From contig NZ_CP156082.1 in assembly GCF_039830145.1 (NCBI RefSeq), forward strand, positions 452,001 to 516,000: a stretch of DNA of 64,000 nucleotides. Direction: 5' to 3'. Both the position numbers and the translations under genes were made by a program. The notes beneath the pieces are model-generated. The model was not told the origin of the DNA. It saw only the letters and a program-made list of their open reading frames with translations, and made no database searches. This document shows positions 56,523 to 64,000 of the stretch, in pieces (position 1 is the stretch's first letter; each line of letters begins with the position of its first letter). This DNA is from Croceibacterium sp. TMG7-5b_MA50. Lineage in GTDB: Bacteria > Pseudomonadota > Alphaproteobacteria > Sphingomonadales > Sphingomonadaceae.

Positions 56523-57433
56523 CCGCCACCATGCCCGATCCCGCCGACAGCGGTGCCTGGCTGGGTCCCAAGGCAAGCGAGGACGATGATCGGGTCGCCT
56601 CGGCGCAGCGGCCGGCGCCGGGCCTGGCGCTGCGGGCGGTCATCCCCAACGCAATCACCGCCGCGGCGCTGTGTTCCGGCCTGACTGGCATCCGCTTCGC
56701 CATCACCGGGGACTGGGAACGCGCGCTGTTCGCCATCATCCTGGCGGGCCTGCTGGATGGCATCGACGGCCGCATCGCCCGGCTGCTGAAGGCGCAGTCG
56801 CGCTTCGGTGCGGAGCTGGACAGCCTGGCCGATTCGCTCAGCTTCGGCATGGCACCCGCATTGGTGCTGTTCCTGTGGTCGCTGCAGGACCTGCCGCGCT
56901 TCGGCTGGTTCGCGGCGCTGGCCTTCGCCATCTGCTGCGCGCTGCGGCTGGCGCGGTTCAATGCCCGCATCGACATGGAGGAGCAGCCGCACAAATCGGC
57001 CGGCTTCCTGACCGGCGTGCCCGCGCCATTGGGTGCGGGCCTCGCCTTCCTACCGATGTATCTATGGCTGGCGAGCGGGGAGCCGGTGTTCCGCGAACCC
57101 GCGCTGGTGGCGGTGTGGACGGTGCTGGTCGCCGGGCTGATGATCTCCAACCTGGCGACGCTCAGCTGGACTTCGTTCCGCCCGCGCTCCAGCGTCAGGC
57201 TGGCGGCAATTGCGCTGGCCGGGCTGACCTTTGCCGCGCTGCTGACCGAACCGTGGGCGACGCTGGCGGTTCTTTCGATCGCCTATCTGGCGCTGCTGCC
57301 GGTCAGCATCGTGCGCTACGCCCGGCTCAGGCGGCAGCGCTCCACGCCGGGCGGGCGCGCGGCAGCGCCTGCCGCCGCGACGGCACCGGCCGCAGCCGTC
57401 GGTCCTGAGGCCGATCCGCCGCTGGCGAAATGA
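56519..57433 (+). CDS. pssA: CDP-diacylglycerol-serine O-phosphatidyltransferase
   Basis: A 304-residue membrane enzyme that makes phosphatidylserine from CDP-diacylglycerol and serine. The CDP-alcohol motif is complete: Asp83-Gly84-x2-Ala87-Arg88, x8, Gly97, x3, Asp101, x3, Asp105. About seven hydrophobic segments follow the short polar N-terminus. The ATG overlaps psd by four bases. The C-terminal 30 residues are Ala/Pro-rich, and a minus-strand small frame overlaps this tail. Confidence 0.94.
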   Translation: MTATMPDPADSGAWLGPKASEDDDRVASAQRPAPGLALRAVIPNAITAAALCSGLTGIRFAITGDWERALFAIILAGLLDGIDGRIARLLKAQSRFGAELDSLADSLSFGMAPALVLFLWSLQDLPRFGWFAALAFAICCALRLARFNARIDMEEQPHKSAGFLTGVPAPLGAGLAFLPMYLWLASGEPVFREPALVAVWTVLVAGLMISNLATLSWTSFRPRSSVRLAAIALAGLTFAALLTEPWATLAVLSIAYLALLPVSIVRYARLRRQRSTPGGRAAAPAAATAPAAAVGPEADPPLAK

Positions 57434-57605
57434 CCGGCGCCGCCGTGCGGCGCACCGTCACCATCCGGTAATGCGTCTGCGCGGCGAGCTCTTGCGGGCC
57501 GAGCAGCAGGCGTGCGGCCGGCACCAGCGTGCGGACGGCATCGGCCAGCACGAGCAACGCGCCAAGCGTTGCGGCGACAAACAGCAGGGCAAGCATGTGC
57601 GGCAT
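57327..57605 (-). CDS. Small membrane protein overlapping the pssA 3' end
   Basis: A 92-residue frame starting MPHMLALLFVAATLGALLVLADAVRTLVPAARLLLGPQELAAQ, one strong membrane helix followed by a helical stretch. The last 36 codons run antisense to the pssA tail and look disordered. No family recognised. The non-overlapping half has the hydrophobic pattern of a real membrane protein; the overlap counts against it. Confidence 0.4.
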   Translation of the reverse strand: MPHMLALLFVAATLGALLVLADAVRTLVPAARLLLGPQELAAQTHYRMVTVRRTAAPVISPAADRPQDRRLRPVPSRRQALPRARPAWSAAA

Positions 57606-57861
57606 GGCGTCAAACTCCCGTGCAGGCGGCGATGGCCGACTCACACCGGCAATGTTCCGCATTTGTTCTGCAACGTCAAGCGAACATGCACCGCGGCATT
57701 CCCGCTGGCCTTGCGTCGCCTGATCGCGTATGGGCAGCGCCGTCGGCGGCACCCCGAATCGGGATGGCGCGGGCAAATTCACATGGAAGGCAAACATACC
57801 GGTGCCCGCCGCGACGGCAGGTTCCCCGCTTTCCAGAGGACCAACCGGAAAGGAATTACCC

Positions 57862-58674
57862 ATGGCGGTTCCCACCGTCTCCATGCACCAATTGATCGAA
57901 GCCGGCGCGCATTTCGGGCACCAGACTCACCGCTGGAACCCGCGCATGAAGCCGTACATCTTCGGCGCGCGCAATGGCGTCCACATCATCGACCTGTCGC
58001 AGACCGTGCCGCTGATGGCGCGCGCGCTGGACTTCGTGTCGGCCACCACCCGCGCGGGCGGCAAGGTGCTGTTCGTCGGCACCAAGCGCCAAGCGCAGGA
58101 GCCGATCGCTCAGGCCGCGCGCGCCTGTGGCCAGCACTTCGTCAATCATCGCTGGCTGGGCGGCATGCTGACCAACTGGCGCACCATCAGCCAGTCGATC
58201 AAGCGGCTGAAGACCCTTGAGGAGCAGCTGGCGGGCGACACCGCGGGCCTGACCAAGAAGGAAGTGCTGCAGCTGACGCGTGAGCGTGACAAGCTGGAGC
58301 TGTCGCTGGGCGGTATCCGCGACATGGGCGGCATCCCCGACGTGATGTTCGTGATCGACGCCAACAAGGAAGAGCTGGCGATCAAGGAAGCCAACGTGCT
58401 CGGCATCCCGGTCGTCGCCGTGCTCGACACCAATGTCGATCCCAGCGGCATCGCCTTCCCGATCCCCGGCAATGACGACGCCAGCCGTGCGGTCCGCCTG
58501 TATTGCGAGGCGCTCGCCGCCGCCGCCAGCCAGGGCCGGACGCAGGGCGTGGTGGATTCGGGTGCCGATTTCGGCGCCATGGACCTGCCGCCGGAAGAGG
58601 CTGAGGCCGCTGCAGAGCCCGCGGCTGCCGAGCCGGCCCCGGCTGAAGAGACCGCCGCCCCCGCACAGGCGTAA
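57862..58674 (+). CDS. rpsB: 30S ribosomal protein S2
   Basis: A 270-residue ribosomal protein S2, at the body-head junction of the 30S subunit. The opening [34 protein letters not shown] is diagnostic, followed by [13 protein letters not shown] and [14 protein letters not shown]. The C-terminus is extended by an acidic Ala/Glu/Pro tail of about 30 residues, typical of sphingomonads. GGAAAGGAA precedes the ATG. It heads the rpsB-tsf-pyrH-frr run. Confidence 0.97.
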   Translation: MAVPTVSMHQLIEAGAHFGHQTHRWNPRMKPYIFGARNGVHIIDLSQTVPLMARALDFVSATTRAGGKVLFVGTKRQAQEPIAQAARACGQHFVNHRWLGGMLTNWRTISQSIKRLKTLEEQLAGDTAGLTKKEVLQLTRERDKLELSLGGIRDMGGIPDVMFVIDANKEELAIKEANVLGIPVVAVLDTNVDPSGIAFPIPGNDDASRAVRLYCEALAAAASQGRTQGVVDSGADFGAMDLPPEEAEAAAEPAAAEPAPAEETAAPAQA

Positions 58675-58700
58675 AGCCTGCGTCACATTGGCGGATCAGA

Positions 58701-58742
58701 GCGCCGGCCTGTCGCACCCCATCCAGTGCAGCGGGCCGGCGC
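58701..58742 (+). promoter_or_regulatory. Intercistronic hairpin, rpsB|tsf
   Basis: GCGCCGGCC (58701-58709) pairs perfectly with GGCCGGCGC (58734-58742) around a 24-base loop. It ends 28 bases before the tsf start codon and has no T-run. Both rpsB and tsf must be transcribed through it. Confidence 0.5.
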
Positions 58743-58770
58743 CCCTATTCATTCAAGAGGATTATCGATC

Positions 58771-59697
58771 ATGGCAGCTTACACCGCCGCTGACGTCAAG
58801 AACCTGCGCGAACGGACTGGCGCGGGCATGATGGACTGCAAGAAGGCGCTGTCCGAGACCAATGGCGACGTGGAAGCCGCCGTGGATGCGCTGCGCGCCC
58901 GTGGCCTCGCCGCCGCGCAGAAGAAGTCCAGCCGCACCGCGGCCGAGGGCCTGGTCGGCGTTGCCGTCGAGGGTCTGAAGGGCGTGGCGGTGGAGGTGAA
59001 CTCCGAAACCGACTTCGTCGCCAAGAACGAGCAGTTCCAGGACTTCGTCCGCAAGGTCACCGGCGTAGCGCTGACGCAGGACGGCGATGAGATCGACGCG
59101 CTGAAGGATGCCGGCTACCCCGGCGGCGGCACCGTTGGCGAGAAGCTGACCGACAATGTCGCCACCATCGGCGAGAACCAGCAGCTGCGCCGCATGAAGA
59201 GCGTGCGCGTGAACAGCGGTCTGGTCGTGCCTTACATGCACAATGCGCAGGCGCCGAACCTGGGCAAGATCGGCGTGCTGGTCGCGCTGGAGAGCGAAGC
59301 CGGCGCCGATGTGCTGGAGCCGCTGGGCAAGCAGATCGCGATGCACATCGCCGCCGCGTTCCCGCAGGCGCTGGACGCCGACAGCCTGGATGCCGACGTG
59401 ATCGAGCGTGAGCGCGCGATCGCCCGCGAGAAGGCGGCCGAGAGCGGCAAGCCGGAAGCGGTGCAGGAGAAGATGGTCGATGGCGCGGTGAAGAAGTTCG
59501 CCAAGGAGAACGCCCTCCTCAGCCAGCTGTTCGTGATGGACAACAAGACCCCGATCGCGGACGTGGTCGCGCAGGCTGGCAAGGAAGCCGGCAAGCCGAT
59601 CACCCTGGTGGATTATGTCCGTTACCAGCTGGGTGAGGGCATCGAGAAGGAGCAGACCGACTTCGCTGCCGAGGTCGCTGCCGCCGTTAAGGGCTGA
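58771..59697 (+). CDS. tsf: Elongation factor Ts
   Basis: A 308-residue nucleotide-exchange factor for EF-Tu. The N-terminal [16 protein letters not shown] and the core [18 protein letters not shown] are diagnostic. The start at 58771 gives [15 protein letters not shown]. It follows rpsB by 96 bases with a hairpin between, and is followed by an intrinsic terminator before pyrH, so read-through or a separate pyrH promoter must operate. Confidence 0.97.
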   Translation: MAAYTAADVKNLRERTGAGMMDCKKALSETNGDVEAAVDALRARGLAAAQKKSSRTAAEGLVGVAVEGLKGVAVEVNSETDFVAKNEQFQDFVRKVTGVALTQDGDEIDALKDAGYPGGGTVGEKLTDNVATIGENQQLRRMKSVRVNSGLVVPYMHNAQAPNLGKIGVLVALESEAGADVLEPLGKQIAMHIAAAFPQALDADSLDADVIERERAIAREKAAESGKPEAVQEKMVDGAVKKFAKENALLSQLFVMDNKTPIADVVAQAGKEAGKPITLVDYVRYQLGEGIEKEQTDFAAEVAAAVKG

Positions 59698-59726
59698 TCC
59701 TTCCGCCATTTGCGAGTAATTGGCGG

Positions 59727-59759
59727 CCGCCGGGGCAGGAATGCTCCGGCGGTCGTTTT
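59727..59759 (+). terminator. Intrinsic terminator after tsf
   Basis: CCGCCGGGGCA (59727-59737) pairs with TGCTCCGGCGG (59742-59752), one G-U, loop GGAA, then TCGTTTT. A good terminator that separates rpsB-tsf from pyrH. Confidence 0.8.
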
Positions 59760-59858
59760 CGTAAGTGGTTTCATCTGCTCCGCTGCACCCTTGGCAGCGC
59801 CCCCGCCCGCTCTATAAGGGCGCCTGTCCCCGCCACCGCTGAAGGTTGTTTCCGTTCC

Positions 59859-60581
59859 ATGTCCATGCCGCCCGCCAAACGCGTCCTGCTGAAGCTGTCG
59901 GGCGAGGTGCTGATGGGGGAGAAGCAATTCGGCATCGACCCCGCCTTCGTGGCGGAACTGGCGGCGGAGGTGAAGGCGGCCAAGGAAACCGGACTGGAAC
60001 TGTGCCTGGTAATCGGCGGCGGCAACATCTTTCGCGGCATGGCCGGTGCGGCCCAGGGGATGGAGCGGGCGCAGGCCGATTACATGGGCATGCTGGCGAC
60101 GGTCATGAACGCCCTCGCCATGCAGAGCGCGCTGGAGCAGCTCGGCGTGGAGACGCGGGTGCAATCCGCGATTGACATGGACCAGGTGTGCGAGCCGGTG
60201 ATCCGGCGCCGCGCCGAGCGTCATCTGGCGAAGGGCCGCGTGGTGATCTTCGCCGCGGGCGTGGGTGCACCCTATTTCACCACTGATTCCGGCGCTGCGC
60301 TGCGCGCGGCCGAGATGCAGTGCGATGCGTTGCTGAAGGGCACCAGCGTCGACGGGGTCTACAATGCCGATCCGAAGAAGGATCCGGCAGCCAAGCGTTT
60401 CGACACAGTCACTTACGACAAGGTCTTGGGTGACAATCTGAAGGTGATGGATGCCTCCGCCGTGGCACTGTGCCGCGACAACCGGATCCCGATCGTGGTG
60501 TTCTCCATCCGCGAGAAGGGTAATCTGGCGCGCGTGCTGGCGGGCGAGGGTGTCCAGACGATCGTGCAAGGGGAAGCCTGA
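59859..60581 (+). CDS. pyrH: UMP kinase
   Basis: A 240-residue kinase that phosphorylates UMP in pyrimidine nucleotide synthesis. [14 protein letters not shown], the GGGNIFRG loop near 49-56 and [21 protein letters not shown] are family marks. The first ATG ([14 protein letters not shown]) is taken. Its stop overlaps the frr start by one base (TGATG). It is the first gene after the tsf terminator. Confidence 0.97.
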   Translation: MSMPPAKRVLLKLSGEVLMGEKQFGIDPAFVAELAAEVKAAKETGLELCLVIGGGNIFRGMAGAAQGMERAQADYMGMLATVMNALAMQSALEQLGVETRVQSAIDMDQVCEPVIRRRAERHLAKGRVVIFAAGVGAPYFTTDSGAALRAAEMQCDALLKGTSVDGVYNADPKKDPAAKRFDTVTYDKVLGDNLKVMDASAVALCRDNRIPIVVFSIREKGNLARVLAGEGVQTIVQGEA

Positions 60582-61141
60582 TGGCGCAGAAGTATGACAA
60601 GGCCGACGTCGAGCGGCGGATGACCGGCGCGGTGGAGAGCCTGAAGGGTGATCTGTCGGGCCTGCGTACCGGCCGCGCCAATGTGGCGCTGCTCGATCCG
60701 GTCATGGTGGAGGTCTACGGCGCGCTGATGCCGCTGAACCAGGTCGCCACCGTCTCCGCGCCGGAGCCGCGCATGTTGAGCGTGCAGGTGTGGGACCGGG
60801 CCAATGTGATCCCGGTCGAAAAGGGGATCGCCCGGTCCAATCTGGGCCTCAATCCCAGCATCGATGGGCAGACGCTGCGCCTGCCGCTGCCGGACCTGAC
60901 GGAGGAGCGGCGCAAGGATCTGGCGAAGCTCGCCGGCAAGTATGCCGAAGGGGCCAAGATCGCCATCCGCAATGTCCGCCGCGATGCGATGGAATTGCTG
61001 AAGGATGACGAGAAGAAGAAGCAGATCAGCGAGGACGAGCGCAAGCGGCTGGAGGACGAGGTCCAGACCCTGACCGACCGTTACATCAAGGACGTCGACG
61101 CCGCGACGGAGGCGAAGGAAAAGGAAATCCTGCAGCGGTGA
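60581..61141 (+). CDS. frr: Ribosome recycling factor
   Basis: A 186-residue factor that, with EF-G, splits post-termination ribosomes. [20 protein letters not shown] near residues 25-45 and the C-terminal [17 protein letters not shown] are typical. Start overlaps pyrH by one base and the stop overlaps uppS by four (GTGA), so three genes are coupled. Confidence 0.97.
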   Translation: MAQKYDKADVERRMTGAVESLKGDLSGLRTGRANVALLDPVMVEVYGALMPLNQVATVSAPEPRMLSVQVWDRANVIPVEKGIARSNLGLNPSIDGQTLRLPLPDLTEERRKDLAKLAGKYAEGAKIAIRNVRRDAMELLKDDEKKKQISEDERKRLEDEVQTLTDRYIKDVDAATEAKEKEILQR

Positions 61142-61878
61142 GCGACCGGGGCGCCCGGACCGGCGCGCTGGACGCTGCCGCGGCGCCCGCCGGTGGGGCG
61201 CGTGCAGGCCATGGTGCGCGCCATGTCGCGATCATCATGGATGGGAATGGACGCTGGGCGCGCCGTTTCCACCTGCCGCGCGCCATGGGGCACCGGCGCG
61301 GTGTGGAGGCGGTGCGTAAGCTGGTGCGCGCGCTGCAGCCGATGGGGATCGACTGCCTGACGCTGTATGCCTTCTCGTCGGAGAACTGGAAGCGGCCGGA
61401 GGACGAGATCAGCGACCTGATGGGGCTGATGCGGCAATTCATCCGGTCCGACCTGCCGGAGTTCATCGCCAACGATGTGCGGCTGAAGATCATCGGCGAT
61501 TACAAGGCGCTGGCGCCGGATATTGTCGACATGCTGGAAGACGCGCTGGCGCGGACCGCCGGCGGCAGCCGTACGCTGGCCGTGGCGTTGAACTATGGCT
61601 CGCAGCAGGAGATCGCGCGGGCGGCGGCGAAGGCCGCGGCCGAAGGTGCGGTGACGGCCGACAGCATCGCCGCGCATCTCGATACCGCCGACCTGCCGCC
61701 ACTGGACCTGCTGATCCGCACCAGCGGGGAAGTGCGCTTGTCGAACTTCCTGCTGTGGCAGGCCGCCTATGCGGAGATGTGGTTCACCGAGGTGCTATGG
61801 CCGGATTTCACGCCCGCGCACCTGGAAGAAGCGCTGGCGAGCTTCGCCAATCGGGAGCGTCGCTTTGGCGGACGTTGA
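61138..61878 (+). CDS. uppS: Isoprenyl (undecaprenyl) diphosphate synthase
   Basis: A 246-residue cis-prenyltransferase that makes the lipid carrier for cell-wall synthesis. [11 protein letters not shown] (catalytic Asp35) and [13 protein letters not shown] begin the enzyme; [11 protein letters not shown] and the SxxR motif [19 protein letters not shown] near the end are conserved. The start is GTG overlapping frr. The first 28 residues are an Ala/Gly-rich extension before the core. Confidence 0.95.
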   Translation: MSDRGARTGALDAAAAPAGGARAGHGARHVAIIMDGNGRWARRFHLPRAMGHRRGVEAVRKLVRALQPMGIDCLTLYAFSSENWKRPEDEISDLMGLMRQFIRSDLPEFIANDVRLKIIGDYKALAPDIVDMLEDALARTAGGSRTLAVALNYGSQQEIARAAAKAAAEGAVTADSIAAHLDTADLPPLDLLIRTSGEVRLSNFLLWQAAYAEMWFTEVLWPDFTPAHLEEALASFANRERRFGGR

Positions 61879-62641
61879 GGGTACGACGCAGCGCAAGCGC
61901 GACCGGTTCAAGGCCCATGCGAAGCGTTATGCCACCGTGCCGCTGGCGGTGCGCACGGGTGACCTGCCGAAACGGCTTGCCTCCGCTATCGTCATGCTGG
62001 TGCTGGCGGGCGCCGCCTTCGCGTTGGGCGGCATCGTGCTCCAGGCGTTCCTGCTGCTGGTCGGCGTGCTGGCCTTTGGCGAGGCGGTGCGGCTGATCCT
62101 GCGAGCGACGCTGCGCTGGCGGCTGCGGCTCGCCGGCCTGCTGGCGGCGGCGGCCTATATCGGCCTCGCCGCGGCGTTCCTGATCGGCATGCCGCGTTTC
62201 GTGCTGGTGGTGGCGGTCGTGGCGGTGATCGCGACCGATACCGGTGCCTATTTCAGTGGGCGCACCATCGGCGGCCCGCGCATCGCGCCGCGGATCAGCC
62301 CGTCCAAGACCTGGGCCGGGCTTGCCGGCGGCATGGTCGCGGCGGCGCTGTGGCTGACCTTGGTCGCTGCAGTGCTGCACCAGGCGCTGAACGCCCTTTC
62401 CCCGAACGAGCCGGTGGCGATCGCGCCCGGACAATGGCTGATGGGCGCGCTGGTCGGCGCCGGGCTGGCGGTGGCGGCGCAGGCTGGCGACTTCCTGGAA
62501 AGCTGGCTGAAGCGCAAGGCGCATGTGAAGGATTCCTCCCGTCTGATCCCCGGCCATGGCGGGGTGCTGGACCGCGTCGACGGGATCATCCCCGTCGCGC
62601 TGATCGTCGGCCTGCTCGGCACCTATGGCAGTGCGTGGTAG
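61865..62641 (+). CDS. cdsA: Phosphatidate cytidylyltransferase
   Basis: A 258-residue membrane enzyme that makes CDP-diacylglycerol, the substrate of pssA in the same window. The family signature is [12 protein letters not shown] in the middle and [25 protein letters not shown] near the C-terminus; about seven hydrophobic segments are visible. The TTG start ([14 protein letters not shown]) overlaps the uppS stop by 14 bases and has GGGAG eight bases upstream. Confidence 0.93.
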   Translation: MADVEGTTQRKRDRFKAHAKRYATVPLAVRTGDLPKRLASAIVMLVLAGAAFALGGIVLQAFLLLVGVLAFGEAVRLILRATLRWRLRLAGLLAAAAYIGLAAAFLIGMPRFVLVVAVVAVIATDTGAYFSGRTIGGPRIAPRISPSKTWAGLAGGMVAAALWLTLVAAVLHQALNALSPNEPVAIAPGQWLMGALVGAGLAVAAQAGDFLESWLKRKAHVKDSSRLIPGHGGVLDRVDGIIPVALIVGLLGTYGSAW

Positions 62642-62654
62642 CTGCGCGGCGCAC

Positions 62655-63809
62655 GTGACCCGTTCCATCTCCATCTTCGGTGCGACCGGCTCGATCGGCG
62701 CCTCGACGCTCGACCTCGTCGGCCGCCAGCCGGAGGAGTGGCGGGTGGAGGCGCTGACCGCCAATTGCCAGGCGGCGGAGCTTGCCCGGTTGGCGCGGCA
62801 GCACGGGGCGCGCATAGCGGTCGTCGCTGACGAGGGGTGCCTGCCCGAACTGCGCGGCCACTTGGCGGGCAGCGGTATCGAGGCGGCTGGCGGTGCGCAG
62901 GCGCTGGTCGATGCGGCGGCAAGAGGGGCCGACCTGACGGTCGCGGCCATTGTCGGCTGCGCGGGGTTGGCACCGACCATGGCGGCGATCCGCGCCGGCA
63001 AGACGGTCGCCCTCGCCAACAAGGAGGCGCTGGTCTCCGCCGGCGAGGTGATGACCGCCGCGGTGAGGCGCCATGGCGCCACGCTGCTGCCGGTCGATTC
63101 AGAGCATAACGCGATCTTCCAGTGCCTGGCCGGCAACGACATCGCCGATGTGGCCGTCATCACATTGACGGCGAGCGGCGGCCCTTTGCGCGACTGGCCG
63201 CTGGAACGGCTGCGCGGTGCGACCGCGGCGGAGGCGGTGGCGCACCCCAATTGGTCGATGGGCGCCAAGATCAGCGTCGATTCCGCCACCATGTTCAACA
63301 AGGGGCTGGAATTCATCGAGGCGTTCCACCTCTTCCCCGTCGGTCATGAACGGCTGCGGATCGTGGTCCATCCGCAAAGCGTCATCCATTCCATGGTGGA
63401 ATACCGCGACGGCTCCACGCTGGCGCAGCTCGGCCCGGCCGACATGCGCGTGCCGATCGCCTCCACCTTGGCATGGCCGCGCCGCATGGACACGCCGTGC
63501 AAGCCGCTGGATCTGCCCGCGATCGGCCAGCTCACCTTCTTCGCGCCTGACGAGGACCGTTTCCCCGCGACCCGCCTGGCGCGGGAGGCGGTGGTGGCGG
63601 GCGGCGGCGCAGCGGCCGTGCTGAACGCCGCGAACGAGGTGGCGGTGGCAGCCTTCCTGTCTGGTCAGATTGCATTCACCCGGATTGCGCAAATTGTGGC
63701 GCAAGTGCTTGAAACCTATTCCCCCGCGCCGCCCATGACTCTTGACGAGGTGCTTGCCGTCGATGGCGAGGCGCGCCGACGCGCCACCACCATGCTGCGG
63801 CCGGCCTGA
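62655..63809 (+). CDS. dxr: 1-deoxy-D-xylulose 5-phosphate reductoisomerase
   Basis: A 384-residue enzyme of the MEP isoprenoid pathway, using NADPH. The nucleotide-binding FGATGSIGASTLDLV follows the N-terminus directly; the metal and substrate region includes LLPVDSEHNAIFQCL and GSIxR-type LTASGGPLRDW. The GTG at 62655 is preferred because it begins a few residues before the Rossmann strand; an in-frame ATG at 62625 lies inside cdsA. It follows cdsA by 13 bases and rseP follows 4 bases after the stop. Confidence 0.94.
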   Translation: MTRSISIFGATGSIGASTLDLVGRQPEEWRVEALTANCQAAELARLARQHGARIAVVADEGCLPELRGHLAGSGIEAAGGAQALVDAAARGADLTVAAIVGCAGLAPTMAAIRAGKTVALANKEALVSAGEVMTAAVRRHGATLLPVDSEHNAIFQCLAGNDIADVAVITLTASGGPLRDWPLERLRGATAAEAVAHPNWSMGAKISVDSATMFNKGLEFIEAFHLFPVGHERLRIVVHPQSVIHSMVEYRDGSTLAQLGPADMRVPIASTLAWPRRMDTPCKPLDLPAIGQLTFFAPDEDRFPATRLAREAVVAGGGAAAVLNAANEVAVAAFLSGQIAFTRIAQIVAQVLETYSPAPPMTLDEVLAVDGEARRRATTMLRPA

Positions 63810-63813
63810 CAGC

Positions 63814-64000
63814 ATGATCGAGAGCCCCCCGCTGTGGATGTGGGTCATCGGCTTCCTGCTGGTGCTGGGGCCGCTGGTGACGCTGCACGAGCTGGGGCAC
63901 TACCTGGTGGGCCGCTGGTTCGGCGTACAGGCGACCGCATTTTCCGTCGGCTTCGGCAAGGAGCTGGCCGGCTACACCGATCGGCGCGGGACCCGCTGGA
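63814..64000 (+). CDS. rseP: Site-2 zinc protease RseP (5' part only)
   Basis: The first 62 residues are visible before the window ends. The hydrophobic segment WVIGFLLVLGPLVTLHELGHYLVG contains the zinc motif HELGH (residues 25-29), followed by SVGFGKEL. This is the intramembrane protease that cleaves anti-sigma factors and signal peptides. It ends the conserved uppS-cdsA-dxr-rseP order. Confidence 0.95.
   Translation, partial: MIESPPLWMWVIGFLLVLGPLVTLHELGHYLVGRWFGVQATAFSVGFGKELAGYTDRRGTRW

Overview
The window looks like a chromosomal stretch of a high-GC alphaproteobacterium, most likely of the order Sphingomonadales (Sphingomonas/Erythrobacter type). This is an inference from gene order and protein style. 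The evidence is the chvI-chvG-hprK-rapZ-EIIA-HPr cluster divergent from pckA, the short HprK lacking an N-terminal domain, the HWE-type histidine kinase, the ffs-dnaX-ybaB group and the rpsB-tsf-pyrH-frr-uppS-cdsA-dxr-rseP run. Almost everything is ordinary core genome, densely packed, with many 1-14 base overlaps between consecutive genes.

Layout. 1-6.2 kb (minus): a predicted amide-bond-forming cluster (transglutaminase/DUF2126 protein and circularly permuted ATP-grasp/alpha-E protein) with an acyltransferase-3 gene between them. 6.5-9.3 kb (plus): the alpha operon rpsM-rpsK-rpoA-rplQ, ended by a strong terminator shared with convergent fhs. 11-13.3 kb: rmuC and an SH3 lipoprotein. 13.3-19.5 kb (minus): an SGNH esterase, a TrmH-family methyltransferase, then the regulatory PTS and the ChvG/ChvI two-component system. 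19.8-21.4 kb: divergent pckA. 21.5-33.3 kb: a TPR/metalloprotease-like protein, small proteins, two coupled cysteine desulfurases with a ferredoxin, a DJ-1/PfpI protein, parC, an HWE kinase and a secreted protein. 33.4-36.2 kb: uvrA.

36.25-38.55 kb is the one clear accessory segment. It is visibly AT-richer than its surroundings and holds a single 712-residue ATPase with a zinc ribbon and a predicted C-terminal winged helix. Its start codon overlaps the first of two copies of an 8-bp palindrome spaced 16 bp apart. It is the best candidate here for something undescribed; a defence role is only inference.

38.6-42.1 kb (minus) is yciB-ftsY-mtaB-dapF. 42.2-46.6 kb (plus) carries an EVE protein, a CsbD protein, a DUF2279 protein, SRP RNA, dnaX and ybaB. 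46.8-51.5 kb has a large zinc metalloprotease, a Kef-type antiporter and two small minus-strand genes. 51.7-54.6 kb has lon and hup. 54.6-57.6 kb has rlmB, tRNA-Tyr, psd and pssA. 57.9-64 kb is the translation/envelope run ending in a truncated rseP.

The cross-window signal I find most interesting besides the ATPase is that every intercistronic gap in the two translation operons (rpsM|rpsK, rpsK|rpoA, rpoA|rplQ, rpsB|tsf) contains strong inverted repeats, although transcription must continue past them. No CRISPR array, insertion sequence or prophage was seen.
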